A stretch of DNA of 64,000 nucleotides from Jannaschia sp. W003 (GTDB lineage Bacteria > Pseudomonadota > Alphaproteobacteria > Rhodobacterales > Rhodobacteraceae). Shown in pieces: positions 42,949 through 50,930 of the stretch; the first letter of the stretch is position 1, and every line of letters starts with the position of its first letter. The position numbers and the translations under genes were made by a program. The notes beneath the pieces were generated by a model. It was given only the letters and a program-made list of their open reading frames with translations. It had not been told where the DNA came from and made no database searches. The stretch covers positions 1,551,501 through 1,615,500 of the forward strand of contig NZ_CP083539.1 in NCBI RefSeq assembly GCF_025144335.1. The letters run 5' to 3'.

Positions 42949-43571
42949 TCGACCAGCGTCGCCTCGGTGAGGCTCCGCAGCTCCTCCTCGGTGACGCCGT
43001 CGGCCAGCTCCACGATCCGCAGGCCGCCCTCGACCACGTCGAGCACGCCGAGGTTGGTGATGATCCGGTCCACCACGCCCGCGCCGGTCAGCGGCAGGGT
43101 GCAGGCCTTCAGCACCTTCGACTCGCCGTGCTTGTTGGCATGGTCCATCACCACGATCACCCGGCCCACGCCCGCGACTAGGTCCATCGCCCCGCCCATG
43201 CCCTTCACGAGCTTGCCGGGGATCATCCAGTTCGCGAGATCCCCGTTCTCGGCCACCTCCATCGCGCCCAGGATCGCGGCCGCGATCTTGCCGCCCCGGA
43301 TCATGGCGAACGAGGTCGCCGAGTCGAAGTAGGCGGTGCGGCGCAGCTCGGTGATGGTCTGCTTGCCGGCGTTGATGAGGTCGGGGTCCTCGTCGCCCTC
43401 GAACGGGAACGGGCCCATGCCCAGCATTCCGTTCTCGGACTGGAGCGTGATGTCCTTGTCGCCGACGTAGTTCGCCACCAGCGTCGGGATCCCAATGCCG
43501 AGGTTCACGTACATGCCGTCTTCCAGTTCCTCGGCGGCGCGCGCCGCCATCTGGTCGCGGGTCCAGGGCAT
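42945..43571 (-). CDS. scoB: 3-oxoacid CoA-transferase subunit B
   Basis: A 208-residue beta subunit carrying the catalytic Glu in the SENGMLGMGPFP motif (residue about 46). GIGIPTLVANYV opens the CoA-binding fold. With subunit A it transfers CoA between succinyl-CoA and acetoacetate or similar 3-oxoacids, used in ketone body or PHB catabolism. ATG 43571 overlaps the subunit A stop (ATGA). Exact acyl substrate is inferred from the family. Confidence 0.92.
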   Translation of the reverse strand: MPWTRDQMAARAAEELEDGMYVNLGIGIPTLVANYVGDKDITLQSENGMLGMGPFPFEGDEDPDLINAGKQTITELRRTAYFDSATSFAMIRGGKIAAAILGAMEVAENGDLANWMIPGKLVKGMGGAMDLVAGVGRVIVVMDHANKHGESKVLKACTLPLTGAGVVDRIITNLGVLDVVEGGLRIVELADGVTEEELRSLTEATLVD

Positions 43572-44275
43572 CAGGCGGTCTCCCTCTGGCGAACGGTGCG
43601 CTGCTCGATGCGCTTCTCGTGGGTGCCCTCGATGATGCGGTGCACGTAGATGCCGGGCAGGTGGATGTGGTCGGGATCGAGCGAGCCGGTCTCCACGATC
43701 TCCTCGACTTCCATGACGCAGACCTTGCCGCAGGTCGCGGCGGGCACGTTGAAATTGCGCGCGGTCTTGCGGAACACGGCGTTGCCGGTCGCATCGGCCT
43801 TCCAGGCCTTCACGATGGCGAGGTCGGCCACGATGCCGCGCTCCATGACGTAGCTCTGCCCGTCGAAGTCCATGTGCGGCTTGCCCTCGGCCACCACGGT
43901 GCCGACGCCGGTCTTGGTGTAGAAGCCCGGGATGCCCGCGCCGCCGGCGCGCATGCGCTCGGCCAGGGTGCCTTGCGGGTTGAACTCCAGCTCCAGCTCG
44001 CCGCTCAGGTACTGGCGCATGAACTCGGCGTTCTCGCCCACGTAGGACGAGATCATCTTCCGCACCTGCCGGGTCTGCAGGAGGATGCCGATGCCGAAGT
44101 CGTCCACGCCCGCGTTGTTGGACGCGAAGGTAAGGTCCTTCGTGCCGGCCTCCTTGATGGCGGCGAGCAGCAGCTCGGGGATGCCGCACAGGCCGAAGCC
44201 CCCCGCGGCGATGAACATCCCGTCCCGGAGCAGCCCGTCCAGAGCCTCCGCGGCGGTGCCGTAGACCTTGTTCAT
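43571..44275 (-). CDS. scoA: 3-oxoacid CoA-transferase subunit A
   Basis: A 234-residue alpha subunit. The N-terminus NKVYGTAAEALDGLLRDGM and glycine loop AAGGFGLCGIPELLL are typical of SCOT subunit A, as is FYTKTGVGTVVAEGK. A good AGGGAG precedes the ATG. It leads the scoA-scoB-DUF1684 operon and is divergent from the cupredoxin gene across 180 bp. Confidence 0.93.
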   Translation of the reverse strand: MNKVYGTAAEALDGLLRDGMFIAAGGFGLCGIPELLLAAIKEAGTKDLTFASNNAGVDDFGIGILLQTRQVRKMISSYVGENAEFMRQYLSGELELEFNPQGTLAERMRAGGAGIPGFYTKTGVGTVVAEGKPHMDFDGQSYVMERGIVADLAIVKAWKADATGNAVFRKTARNFNVPAATCGKVCVMEVEEIVETGSLDPDHIHLPGIYVHRIIEGTHEKRIEQRTVRQRETA

Positions 44276-44455
44276 TCCGTCTCCCTTCGTCTGGCGTGCG
44301 CCGGGGATGCCTCCGGGCGCGGGGGGTGTCAATCGACAGGGGCGGACGCCCGGCCCGGCGGATGCGCGATCACGGTTGCGCGCGCGGCCCCCGGGGGCGG
44401 AACGGAGCGCGCACGGGACGGTTGAGCCCACGCAACCTGTCAGGAAGGCCACCCC

Positions 44456-44851
44456 ATGAAGCGTCTCATCGCGGCCCTCGCCCCCCTGGCGCTCGTCGCC
44501 GCCTGCGCCACCTCCGGCCCCGCCGTCGACGGCGCCGTGCCCGCGGGCGTGGCCGCGACCGTGGACATGCAGCCCGTCCTGCGCTTCGCGCCCGACCCCG
44601 TCCGCATCCGCGCCGGAGAAACGGTGGAGTTCCGCAACGTGTCGGCCTTCGCGCACACCGTATCGACCCGTCCCTCTACGCCCGCCGAGGCGGCCGACGT
44701 CGCGCTCCCCGCGGGCGCCGAGGCCTTCGACTCCGGCGAGATCCCCGCGGGCGGCGTCTACCGGCACACCTTCACCGTGCCCGGCACCTACCGCTACTTC
44801 TGCGACCCCCACCACGGGGCCGGGATGGTGGGGACGGTGTTGGTTTCGTAG
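44456..44851 (+). CDS. Cupredoxin-like lipoprotein
   Basis: A 131-residue exported protein with a lipobox VAAC (Cys17) and one plastocyanin/azurin-type domain. The type 1 copper ligands are all visible: H67 (AFAHTVS), C116, H119 and M124 (FCDPHHGAGM). VRIRAGETVEFRNVS is the first-strand motif. It is likely a periplasmic electron carrier or copper-binding protein tethered to a membrane. The copper-binding role is inferred from intact ligands; the redox partner is unknown. Confidence 0.88.
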   Translation: MKRLIAALAPLALVAACATSGPAVDGAVPAGVAATVDMQPVLRFAPDPVRIRAGETVEFRNVSAFAHTVSTRPSTPAEAADVALPAGAEAFDSGEIPAGGVYRHTFTVPGTYRYFCDPHHGAGMVGTVLVS

Positions 44852-45240
44852 CGGCGCCGCCACGCCCCGGCCCTGTGCCGGGGCCTCTGCTCGCGGCAGG
44901 CGACGGCCTCGCCCCGTTGCGTTCCACGCCCGCCATCAGCGCCAACGTCGCCCCGAGGTCCCGGCGCAGGGCCGGGACGCGCGGGCCCCCGAGACCCCGC
45001 CCCGGACCTGATCCGGGGCCTCTGTCTGCAACGGGCGATGGCCTCGCCCCTTCGTGCGCAACGTCCACCACCGGCGCCAACACCACCCGAAGGTCCCGGC
45101 GCAGCGCCGGGATGGACCGACTTCGCCGCCACTGAATGCGGAAGCGTATCGGTCGGCCAAACCGAGACCTCGCCCCGCGCCGCTACCCCCTCGGGCTCCG
45201 CCCGCTCGGACCTCGATCGGTCCACTGGACCGATCGCCGG
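44852..45240. repeat. Intergenic repeat cluster (families B and C)
   Basis: A 389-bp gap with no gene. Four family B palindromes lie at 44863-44887, 44955-44979, 44998-45022 and 45089-45113 in alternating orientation. The first pair with its spacer (44863-44979) and the second pair (44998-45113) are similar along their whole length, including the spacer (GGCCTCGCCCC and CGCCAAC segments), so a roughly 117-bp composite has been duplicated. A family C palindrome follows at 45214-45236. Confidence 0.8.
45214..45236. repeat. Repeat family C palindrome, copy 2
   Basis: Perfect 10-bp arms CGATCGGTCC / GGACCGATCG around ACT, followed by a small hairpin (CCGGCTACGCCGG) that runs into the 3' end of the deacetylase gene. 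Confidence 0.82.
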
Positions 45241-46332
45241 CTACGCCGGACCGGTCCTCGCCATCTCCCCGATCAGCCCACTCGCGAACCGCTCGAACGC
45301 GGCCCCCGGCTGCCGCACACGGAACGTCGCCGCGAACGGGTCCTCGACGTGCGGCAGGCCCGCCATCTCGGCCACCACCGCATGGGCGCAGAACGGCACG
45401 TAGACCTCCGAATACCCGCCTTCGTGGGCCGCCACGAGGCGCGCGCCGCAAACGTCCTCGGCCAACGCCATCACCTGCGCGGTCATCTCCCGGAACGTCT
45501 CGGCCGTCGCCATCATCCGGCCCAGCGGGTCGAGCACCGCCGCGTCCAGCCCGCAGGCCACCACGATCGCGTCCGGCTCATGCGCGCGGATCGCAGGCAG
45601 GACGAGCCGCTCCATCGCCTCGAGGTAGGTGCGGTGGCCCGCGCCGGGGGGCAGGGGGACGTTGAGGTTGGCGACCGCGTCGGTGCGGAAGGCGCCGGTG
45701 TCGAGCGGGTAGTTCCGGTCCTGGTGGATCGAGACCGTCAGCACCGCCGCGTCGGTGGCGTAGATCGCCTCGGTCCCGTTGCCATGGTGCACGTCCCAGT
45801 CGAGCACGGCGACCCGCTCCACGAGGCCGCGGGCGCGGGCCCGCTCGACGGCCAGCGCGATGTTGGCGAGGAGGCAGAAGCCGTTGGGCCAGTCGGCCGT
45901 GGCATGATGCCCGGGCGGGCGGGCGAGGGCGTAGGCGTTGCGAAGCTCGCCGCGCGCGACCCGCTCCAGCGCGTCGGCGACCAGCCCGGCGGAGAGGGCG
46001 GCGATCTCGTAGCCCCCCGGCCCGAACGGCGCGCGCAGCCCGATCTCGCCGCCGCCCGCGTCGCTGAGCGCCTTGAAGCGGTCGAGGTAGCCCGCCGGGT
46101 GGACCCGCAGCAGGTCCTCCCGCTCGAGGGGAGCGGCCGAGCCCTCGGCCAGCCCCTCCATCGTGCCCGCGACGCGCAGGAGGTTCACCAGCCGCCGCTT
46201 GGTCTCGGGGTCCTCGGGCAGGCCTCCGCCGCCGGCGATGGGCTGCACCAGCCCGCCCACGGGGGCCATCTGCGCGTAGTTGCCGCCGCCATGCCAGAGG
46301 CAGCGCTCGTCGTGGAGGAATCCGGTCTTCAT
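45241..46332 (-). CDS. Histone deacetylase/acetylpolyamine amidohydrolase family protein
   Basis: A 363-residue zinc hydrolase of the HDAC superfamily. Diagnostic motifs are ARPPGHHATAD (H142-H143), LDWDVHHGNGTEAIY (zinc ligands D180 and H182) and ACGLDAAVLDPLG (D263, D268). Bacterial relatives deacetylate acetylpolyamines or other small amides; the substrate is not determined here. The start at 46332 gives MKTGFLHDERCLWHGGG, the conserved opening. The 3' end lies within a family C-associated hairpin, so the last few residues come from repeat DNA. Confidence 0.91.
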   Translation of the reverse strand: MKTGFLHDERCLWHGGGNYAQMAPVGGLVQPIAGGGGLPEDPETKRRLVNLLRVAGTMEGLAEGSAAPLEREDLLRVHPAGYLDRFKALSDAGGGEIGLRAPFGPGGYEIAALSAGLVADALERVARGELRNAYALARPPGHHATADWPNGFCLLANIALAVERARARGLVERVAVLDWDVHHGNGTEAIYATDAAVLTVSIHQDRNYPLDTGAFRTDAVANLNVPLPPGAGHRTYLEAMERLVLPAIRAHEPDAIVVACGLDAAVLDPLGRMMATAETFREMTAQVMALAEDVCGARLVAAHEGGYSEVYVPFCAHAVVAEMAGLPHVEDPFAATFRVRQPGAAFERFASGLIGEMARTGPA

Positions 46333-46370
46333 GGGAGGTGTCTCGCATGTGATGCCGCCTTCGTCACCCA

Positions 46371-46430
46371 TCCTCATCTTGCCAGAAATACCTCGGGGGC
46401 GGCGCCGAAGGCGACGGGGGCAGAGCCCCC
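46371..46430 (-). repeat. Repeat family A, copy 5 (inverted)
   Basis: Starts TCCTCATCTTGCC then AGAAATACCTCGGGGG and ends in GC hairpins (GGGGGCAGAGCCCCC). It is the reverse complement of the family A order, just upstream of the deacetylase gene. Confidence 0.85.
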
Positions 46431-46473
46431 ACCCGGCACCAGCCCTTCGCTTGCGCTCCGGGCGTTCGCACCT

Positions 46474-46498
46474 CGGATCGGTCCACCGGACCGATCCG
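46474..46498. repeat. Repeat family C palindrome, copy 3
   Basis: Perfect 11-bp arms CGGATCGGTCC / GGACCGATCCG around ACC, followed by CCGGCCGTGCCGG. Then three tandem 11-bp units starting TGCACG (46529-46561) lead toward the hsp20 promoter. Confidence 0.85.
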
Positions 46499-46602
46499 TC
46501 CGGCCGTGCCGGATCGGTGCTCACCGTATGCACGGGGGGTGCACGCGGGGTGCACGGGGGACACCCCCCGATTCCGCCCGAAACGCACCCCCGCGGGGGG
46601 GT

Positions 46603-46630
46603 CTTGAAATCCCCGGACGCCTCCCCACAT
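46603..46630 (+). promoter_or_regulatory. RpoH (sigma-32) type promoter for hsp20
   Basis: CTTGAAA at 46603-46609 and CCCCACAT at 46623-46630 with a 13-bp spacer, very close to the heat-shock consensus CTTGAAA-N13-CCCCATNT. Transcription would start near 46637, leaving a leader of about 98 nt before hsp20. Confidence 0.8.
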
Positions 46631-46636
46631 CCCCTC

Positions 46637-46734
46637 TCGCCGGGCGCCTCGCGAGGGTCCGGCACGACGACCCCGGGCCTCCGTCCGAGCCGGAGGGGGC
46701 CTCCAAATGTATCGCTTTGAATGAGGATGCACCG
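46637..46734 (+). promoter_or_regulatory. Candidate ROSE-like RNA thermometer in hsp20 leader
   Basis: The leader can fold into successive hairpins: CCTCG/CGAGG (46647-46656), CCTCCG/CGGAGG (46678-46696), and a final one where TCGCT (46712-46716) lies opposite the ribosome site AGGA (46724-46727). U(U/C)GCU facing the Shine-Dalgarno, with AUC/GAU pairs and a G-G mismatch, is the hallmark of ROSE thermometers of small heat-shock genes. Proposed by eye only. Confidence 0.5.
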
Positions 46735-47220
46735 ATGCGTACCTACGACTTCACGCCGCTCTACCGCGCCACCGTCGGCTTCGACCGCATGGCCGACCTT
46801 CTGGACCGCGCCGCCTCCACCGAGGCCACGAACGGCTACCCCCCCTACAACATCGAGAAGACCGGCGAGGACGCCTACCGCATCTCCATCGCCGTCGCGG
46901 GCTTCCGGCCCGACGAGCTGGAGATCGAGGCGCGCCAGAACGCGCTCGTGGTCTCGGCGCGCAAGGCCCCCGAAGAGGGCGAGCGCACCTACCTGCACCG
47001 CGGCATCGCCACGCGGGCCTTCGAGAAGACCTTCCAGCTGGCCGACCACGTCCAGGTGACCGGCGCCCGGCACGAGCACGGCATGCTGCATGTCGAGCTG
47101 GAGCGTCAGGTGCCCGAGGCGCTCAAGCCGCGCCGCATCGAGATCGCCGGCGACGCCGACGCCCGCGCCATCGAGGGCAAGGCCGCGAAGGGCAAGAAGG
47201 ACGAGACGGCCGACGCCTGA
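46735..47220 (+). CDS. Small heat-shock protein, Hsp20/IbpA family
   Basis: A 161-residue alpha-crystallin-domain chaperone that holds unfolding proteins during heat stress. It opens MRTYDFTPLYRATVGFDRM, the IbpA-type N-terminus. YPPYNIEKTGEDAYRISIAVAG starts the crystallin domain, GIATRAFEKTFQLADHV is the beta6-7 region, and a Lys/Ala-rich tail ends the protein. ATG 46735 has GAGGA seven bases upstream. A sigma-32 promoter, a structured leader and a perfect terminator make it a self-contained heat-shock unit. Confidence 0.94.
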   Translation: MRTYDFTPLYRATVGFDRMADLLDRAASTEATNGYPPYNIEKTGEDAYRISIAVAGFRPDELEIEARQNALVVSARKAPEEGERTYLHRGIATRAFEKTFQLADHVQVTGARHEHGMLHVELERQVPEALKPRRIEIAGDADARAIEGKAAKGKKDETADA

Positions 47221-47244
47221 TCGCCCGCACCGTTAGCCGACCGG

Positions 47245-47270
47245 GGCGCGCCCACACGGGCGCGCCTTTT
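47245..47270 (+). terminator. Rho-independent terminator after hsp20
   Basis: Perfect 9-bp stem GGCGCGCCC / GGGCGCGCC with an ACAC loop followed by TTTT, 25 bp past the hsp20 stop. Confidence 0.92.
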
Positions 47271-47275
47271 CCGTG

Positions 47276-47596
47276 TCAGCCCTGCGGGATCGAGATCAGC
47301 GTCCACTCGCCGACCACCGCGACCTGCGCGCCGCCCTCGGCCAGCCGGTCTGCGATCGCGCCCGTCTCGACCGTCGGGCAGCCCACGAGGATCTCGGTGT
47401 GGTCGAGGTACTCGACCGTCCGCGCGCTCTCCCCGATCACCTGGCACACGTCCGCCGGACCCGGATAGGGCCGCACGCCCACGAGGCCTGAGGCCTCGGG
47501 TGGCGAGAAGGCGGGCGGCGGGGCGGCGGGCGGGGCCGCGCAGGCGGCGAGGGCCAGCAGCGCCGCGGCGGTCGCGGACGGTCGCAGGACGATCAT
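47276..47596 (-). CDS. Small lipoprotein of unknown function
   Basis: A 106-residue exported lipoprotein: lipobox LAAC (Cys19), a Pro/Ala-rich linker, then a compact domain with two Cys ([18 protein letters not shown] and [17 protein letters not shown]) that could form a disulfide, ending [18 protein letters not shown] do not recognise a named family. It is convergent with hsp20 and lies 74 bp downstream of the glycosyltransferase-like gene on the same strand. Confidence 0.72.
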   Translation of the reverse strand: MIVLRPSATAAALLALAACAAPPAAPPPAFSPPEASGLVGVRPYPGPADVCQVIGESARTVEYLDHTEILVGCPTVETGAIADRLAEGGAQVAVVGEWTLISIPQG

Positions 47597-47670
47597 GGCT
47601 TCGCTCCTCGGACATGGCGTGCTCCCCGGAGCCTGCGCCCCCCGGGGCGGCCGGGCAAGCCCGCGCCGCC

Positions 47671-48531
47671 CTAGAACCACTGGCCCGGCTCCATCAGCCC
47701 GAGGTCCATGAGCTGCTGCGCGCGCCACTCGAAGCGCACCGAGCCGTCCCAGCGGAAGCGCGCGATCGCCTCGCGCGACTCGGGGTTCGAGGCCAGCGCC
47801 TTGGCGGCCCGGAACGAGGCCACCGCCGCGGTCATGGAGTGGTGCCACGGGCAGGCGTAGGTGTTCATCTCCTCGACCGAGAGCCGGTGGTCGGGCAGGA
47901 GCCGCAGCCCCGGCCGCGCCCGGAACAGCGCGATCCGGTCGATGCGCCGCCGCGCCGCCGGCACGTGCTCCTCGAAGCGCCAGCGCAGGCCGCCGAAGAA
48001 GTCGAGCTGCCGGTCCAGGAGCTCGCCCTCCGCACGCCGCTCCAGGGCGTAGTAGCCCGTCTCGTCCATCCACGGCGCCTCCATGTCCACGCCCCCGGTC
48101 TCGCGGGGCGGCCCGTCGGCGTAAAGGTCCACCACGTAGGCGAGCAGCGCGTCGCGCCGCTCCTCGGCGCAGAAGGCCAGCGCCTCGCCGATGCGGCGGG
48201 TCTCCGAGAAGGGGTGGAAGAGGAACTCCGCGTTGTAGGCGTAGGCCAGCCACGTGCCGGGCGCCGCGCCCGCGATCAGGGCGTTCACGCAGGTCTCGGC
48301 CAGCTCCGGCGGGCGCCGCTCCAGCCGGAGCGCATGGGCGCGTTCGGGCAGCGCGAAGCCCGGCTCCACCCCCGGCGGCAGGGCCAGCACCACCGAGGCG
48401 AAGCCGGCCCGCAGGTGGTGCGCGAGGCTCGCCTCGATCTCGGCGGCGTCCTCGCACAGCAGCATCATCGCCGGGCTCGGCCCGAGGCCGCGCGCACGGG
48501 CGGCGAGGTCGTCGGTCGAGGCGAACTCCAT
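47671..48531 (-). CDS. Glycosyltransferase-like (family 2 type) protein
   Basis: A 286-residue soluble protein. It lacks a clear signal or helix, and pieces such as [35 protein letters not shown] and [18 protein letters not shown] resemble Rhodobacteraceae proteins annotated as family 2 glycosyltransferases. No canonical DxD motif stands out, so activity is uncertain. The start at 48531 ([13 protein letters not shown]) is divergent from miaB across 105 bp. Confidence 0.55.
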   Translation of the reverse strand: MEFASTDDLAARARGLGPSPAMMLLCEDAAEIEASLAHHLRAGFASVVLALPPGVEPGFALPERAHALRLERRPPELAETCVNALIAGAAPGTWLAYAYNAEFLFHPFSETRRIGEALAFCAEERRDALLAYVVDLYADGPPRETGGVDMEAPWMDETGYYALERRAEGELLDRQLDFFGGLRWRFEEHVPAARRRIDRIALFRARPGLRLLPDHRLSVEEMNTYACPWHHSMTAAVASFRAAKALASNPESREAIARFRWDGSVRFEWRAQQLMDLGLMEPGQWF

Positions 48532-48636
48532 GCGCCGACATCTGCCCGCCCGCCCCCGGCCGCGCAAGCCGCCCCCGCGTTGCGCGGACCCCGCCGCTGG
48601 GGTAGGTCGGCGCGCAGTCCGGACAGGGGATGTGCC

Positions 48637-49962
48637 ATGGGCGCCGCGCCGAAGAAGCTCCACGTGAAGACCTGGGGCTGCCAGATGAACGTCTACGACA
48701 GCGAGCGCATGGCCGAGGCCATGGGCGCCGAGGGCTGGGTCGCCACGGACCGCCCCGAGGACGCCGACCTGATCCTGCTGAACACCTGCCACATCCGCGA
48801 GAAGGCCTCGGAGAAGATGTACTCCGAGCTGGGCCGCCTGAAGCCGTTGAAGGCCGCGAACCCCGACTTGAAGATCGGCGTCGCGGGCTGCGTGGCCCAG
48901 GCCGAGGGCGCCGAAATCGTGGCGCGTCAGCCGGCCGTCGACCTCGTGGTCGGGCCGCAGACCTACCACCGGCTGCCCGCGCTCGTGGCCCGCGCCGAGG
49001 CGGGCGAGCGGGCGATCGACACCGAGATGCCCGACGAAGACAAGTTCGAGCACCTTGCCCGCGCCCGCGGCCCGGCCGCGCGGCCCACGGCGTTCCTCAC
49101 GGTGCAGGAGGGCTGCGACAAGTTCTGCGCCTTCTGCGTGGTGCCCTACACCCGCGGCGCCGAGGTGAGCCGCCCCACCGCGCGCCTCCTCGACGAGGCT
49201 CGCGCGCTGGTGGACCGGGGCGTGCGCGAGATCACCCTGCTCGGGCAGAACGTGAACGGCTACCACGGCGAGGGCCCCGGGGGGCGGACCTGGAGCCTCG
49301 CCGACCTCGTTGGGGCGCTTGCGGAGATCGAGGGCCTCCTGCGCATCCGCTACACCACCTCGCACCCGAACGACATGACGGGCGACCTGATCGCCGCCCA
49401 CGGCGCCTGCGCCAAGCTCATGCCCTACCTGCACCTGCCCGTGCAGTCCGGCTCGGACCGCATCCTCCGGTCGATGAACCGCCGCCACACCGCCGGGGAC
49501 TACCTCGCCGTGGTGGACCGCCTGCGGGCCGCGCGCCCGGACCTCGCCTTCTCGGGCGACTTCATCGTCGGCTTTCCCGGCGAGACCGCGGCCGACTTCG
49601 AGGACACGCTGCGGCTGGTGGAGCGGGTGGGCTACGCGCAGGCCTACGCGTTCCGCTACTCGGCCCGCCCCGGCACGCCCGCCGCGGAGCGCGAGGCGGT
49701 GCCCGCGGCGCTCGCCACCGAACGGCTCCACCGGCTGCAGGCCCTCCTCGAGGCGCAGCAGGCCGAGGCGCAGCGCGCCATGGTGGGGCGCGAGACGACG
49801 GTGCTGTTCGAGAAGCGCGGCCGGCGCCCCGGACAGCTCGTCGGCAAGTCCGAGCACCTCCACGCGGTCCACGTCGACGCACCCGACGCGGCGATCGGCA
49901 CGGTGGCGCGGGTGCGGATCCGCGAGGCGGCGACCCATTCCCTCGGGGGCGACCTGCTCTGA
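48637..49962 (+). CDS. miaB: tRNA-2-methylthio-N6-dimethylallyladenosine synthase
   Basis: A 441-residue radical-SAM methylthiotransferase modifying i6A37 of tRNAs. The N-terminal cluster cysteines are C15 (TWGCQMN), C51 (NTCHI) and C85 (AGCVAQ). The radical-SAM motif CDKFCAFC gives C160, C164 and C167. A C-terminal TRAM domain covers about 375-440 ([18 protein letters not shown]). ATG 48637 starts [14 protein letters not shown]. An 8-bp-plus stem hairpin (49966-49993) follows the gene. Confidence 0.97.
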   Translation: MGAAPKKLHVKTWGCQMNVYDSERMAEAMGAEGWVATDRPEDADLILLNTCHIREKASEKMYSELGRLKPLKAANPDLKIGVAGCVAQAEGAEIVARQPAVDLVVGPQTYHRLPALVARAEAGERAIDTEMPDEDKFEHLARARGPAARPTAFLTVQEGCDKFCAFCVVPYTRGAEVSRPTARLLDEARALVDRGVREITLLGQNVNGYHGEGPGGRTWSLADLVGALAEIEGLLRIRYTTSHPNDMTGDLIAAHGACAKLMPYLHLPVQSGSDRILRSMNRRHTAGDYLAVVDRLRAARPDLAFSGDFIVGFPGETAADFEDTLRLVERVGYAQAYAFRYSARPGTPAAEREAVPAALATERLHRLQALLEAQQAEAQRAMVGRETTVLFEKRGRRPGQLVGKSEHLHAVHVDAPDAAIGTVARVRIREAATHSLGGDLL

Positions 49963-49965
49963 TCG

Positions 49966-49993
49966 GGCACGGGGTGGCGACAGTCGCCCCGTG
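49966..49993 (+). terminator. Hairpin after miaB
   Basis: Arms GCACGGGG / CCCCGTGC with an inner GCGAC/GTCGC pairing, starting 4 bp past the miaB stop. No T tract; likely terminator. Confidence 0.6.
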
Positions 49994-50150
49994 CGCGGGG
50001 GATTTCCCGCGCGCCGACGCGGGGGCGTCATGCTTTTGCCGCTTTGCCCGCCCATCGGTTGCGGTAATCTGCCGCCGAGCGGCCGCCGCCGCGTCCCCCA
50101 CCGGGCGCCGGCGACGGCCGGGCGCCTGTCAGCATGAAAGGACGTGACCC

Positions 50151-50486
50151 GTGACGTTCCACGCCATCCTCCGGGGCGCCGCCGCCGCCCTCCTCACCGC
50201 CGCCGCGCTCGGCGTCCCGGCCGCCGCACAGAACGCCGGCGACGTGGGCGTCGACGGCGCGGGCAACGTCTACACCTACACCGTCGGCGCGAACGGGCAG
50301 GGCGGCTGGGTCCGCGGTCGCAACGGCGCCGGCACCGAGCGCCGCATCCTCGCCGAGCGCTACATCCCCGGCATCTGGATCGACCCGGACGGCTGCGAGC
50401 ACTGGGTCATGGACGACGGCATGGAGGGCTACATGACCCCCCACGTCCGCCGCGACGGCACGCCCGTCTGCAACCGCAGCCGTTGA
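50151..50486 (+). CDS. Exported protein, paralogue 1 of a tandem pair
   Basis: A 111-residue protein with a Sec signal peptide (cleavage near VPAAAQ-N, residue 27). The mature part ends in a block GIWIDPDGCEHWVMDDGMEG followed by YMTP and TPVC, which recurs in the next gene. Two Cys frame this block. GTG 50151 has AAAGGA about nine bases upstream. I do not recognise a named function. An upstream AT-rich patch (TTGCC and TAATCT near 50036-50070) may be the promoter, but the spacing is poor. Confidence 0.8.
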   Translation: MTFHAILRGAAAALLTAAALGVPAAAQNAGDVGVDGAGNVYTYTVGANGQGGWVRGRNGAGTERRILAERYIPGIWIDPDGCEHWVMDDGMEGYMTPHVRRDGTPVCNRSR

Positions 50487-50497
50487 GGGAGACGGAC

Positions 50498-50797
50498 ATG
50501 AAGCGCATCATCCTCCTCGGCCTCGCGGCCGCCACGCTCTCGGCCTGCGCCCAGGTCAACAACCCCGACAAGTCCGAGGATCGCCAGCTCATCGGCCAGT
50601 CCTCGCTGAAGGACCTCAAGGCCGGCATCTGGGTCGATCCCAACGGGTGCGACCACTGGATGATCGACGACGGCGTCGAGGGCTACCTGTCGCAGCGGCT
50701 GCAGCCGAACGGCAGGCCCGTCTGCTCGGGCGCCGCGCCGCCGACCTACGTGACCGGGCCGTTCCGCGGCGGCCAGGACGTCAACGACCCGCTGTGA
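50498..50797 (+). CDS. Lipoprotein, paralogue 2 of a tandem pair
   Basis: A 99-residue lipoprotein (lipobox LSAC, Cys17). Its C-terminal half repeats the block of the previous gene: GIWVDPNGCDHWMIDDGVEG, then YLSQ and RPVC, with both Cys conserved. GAGGGAGACGG precedes the ATG, and the gap to paralogue 1 is 11 bp, so they share a transcript ending at a strong hairpin. One product is predicted soluble and periplasmic, the other lipid-anchored. No function is known to me. Confidence 0.82.
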   Translation: MKRIILLGLAAATLSACAQVNNPDKSEDRQLIGQSSLKDLKAGIWVDPNGCDHWMIDDGVEGYLSQRLQPNGRPVCSGAAPPTYVTGPFRGGQDVNDPL

Positions 50798-50817
50798 GGC
50801 GGCATCCCCGCACCGGA

Positions 50818-50847
50818 GCGGCCGCGGCGGGCAACCGCCGCGGCCGC
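50818..50847 (+). terminator. Terminator after the tandem exported pair
   Basis: Perfect 13-bp stem (arm GCGGCCGCGGCGG) closed by a GCAA tetraloop, 21 bp after the stop of the lipoprotein gene. Confidence 0.8.
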
Positions 50848-50930
50848 TCGCGCGTTCGGGGCACGGGTTGCGTCGGGGCCGCGCGCCGCCCACCTAGGAG
50901 TTCCATTCCAGCGCCCGACCGGAGAGCCGC

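Noticed and set aside
42334..43794. Long frame continuing the DUF1684 gene upstream through the CoA-transferase genes
   Set aside because: The upstream part is an out-of-frame reading of scoB and scoA; TTG 42948 gives a coupled start.
44863..45113. CRISPR-like appearance of regularly spaced repeats
   Set aside because: The units are palindromes in alternating orientation, only four copies, and the spacers are themselves similar; no cas genes are near.
13563..46498. Family C palindromes as transposon ends
   Set aside because: No transposase gene or target-site duplication is seen beside any copy, and the DNA between copies is ordinary chromosome.
45136..46720. A long plus-strand open frame leading into hsp20
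   Set aside because: It is antisense to the deacetylase gene, and hsp20 has its own promoter, ribosome site and conserved N-terminus at 46735.
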